Program-made: the position numbers and the translations under genes | Notes under the pieces: model-generated | Database searches by the model: none | Told to the model about the DNA's origin: nothing | The model's input: the letters and a program-made list of their open reading frames with translations, nothing else | In this document: positions 50,074 through 50,095 of the stretch, in pieces | Numbering within the stretch: the stretch's first letter is position 1 | How the letters are laid out: each line of letters starts with the position of its first letter | Assembly: GCA_025358315.1 (NCBI GenBank) | Contig: JANYKA010000244.1 | Location: forward strand, 1 to 50,095 | DNA: 50,095 bases | Direction of reading: 5' to 3' | Source of the DNA: Gemmatimonadota bacterium | Lineage (GTDB): Bacteria; Gemmatimonadota; Gemmatimonadetes; Gemmatimonadales; Gemmatimonadaceae

Positions 50074-50095
50074 TCTCGTTGTGCTGCTGTTTCGG

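Overview
Gene-dense, high-GC bacterial chromosomal segment, mostly housekeeping; content and order are reminiscent of Gemmatimonadota, but this is inference without a search. From left to right: secF-secD; a rimP-nusA-ylxQ(L7Ae)-infB-rbfA-truB-ribF operon; a DCC oxidoreductase, PPK2, a multicopper polyphenol oxidase (PgeF/YfiH family) and murA; a DUF948-like protein with a zinc-dependent phospholipase C-like protein; uvrD/pcrA-gatC-gatA-gatB; arginase overlapping an archaeal-type (TIGR00300/LOR-SDH) ornithine cyclodeaminase-like gene; a lipoprotein, serS and a histidine kinase; a roadblock/response-regulator/ManC/GlmU-like/MBL operon; a secreted Lys-rich heptad-repeat protein; groES-groEL with a perfect CIRCE; a ~16.6 kb same-strand block (M50 protease, scpA, scpB, rluB, moxR, DUF58, Bat genes, mutL, miaA, bshA, uppP, birA, coaX); and rpsT. 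No rRNA, CRISPR array, prophage or transposon was recognised, and no tRNA was seen by eye. The strongest second-look signals are: (i) a sigma70-type promoter followed by an intrinsic terminator in the rimP-nusA leader (possible NusA attenuation); (ii) a two-gene arginine-to-proline module; (iii) a secreted protein made almost entirely of 7-residue Gly/Lys repeats; (iv) a roadblock-REC-nucleotide-sugar operon; (v) 11-bp direct repeats phased 31 bp apart upstream of the rpsT promoter; (vi) likely leaderless promoters. I did not find a clear-cut novel defence or mobile system.
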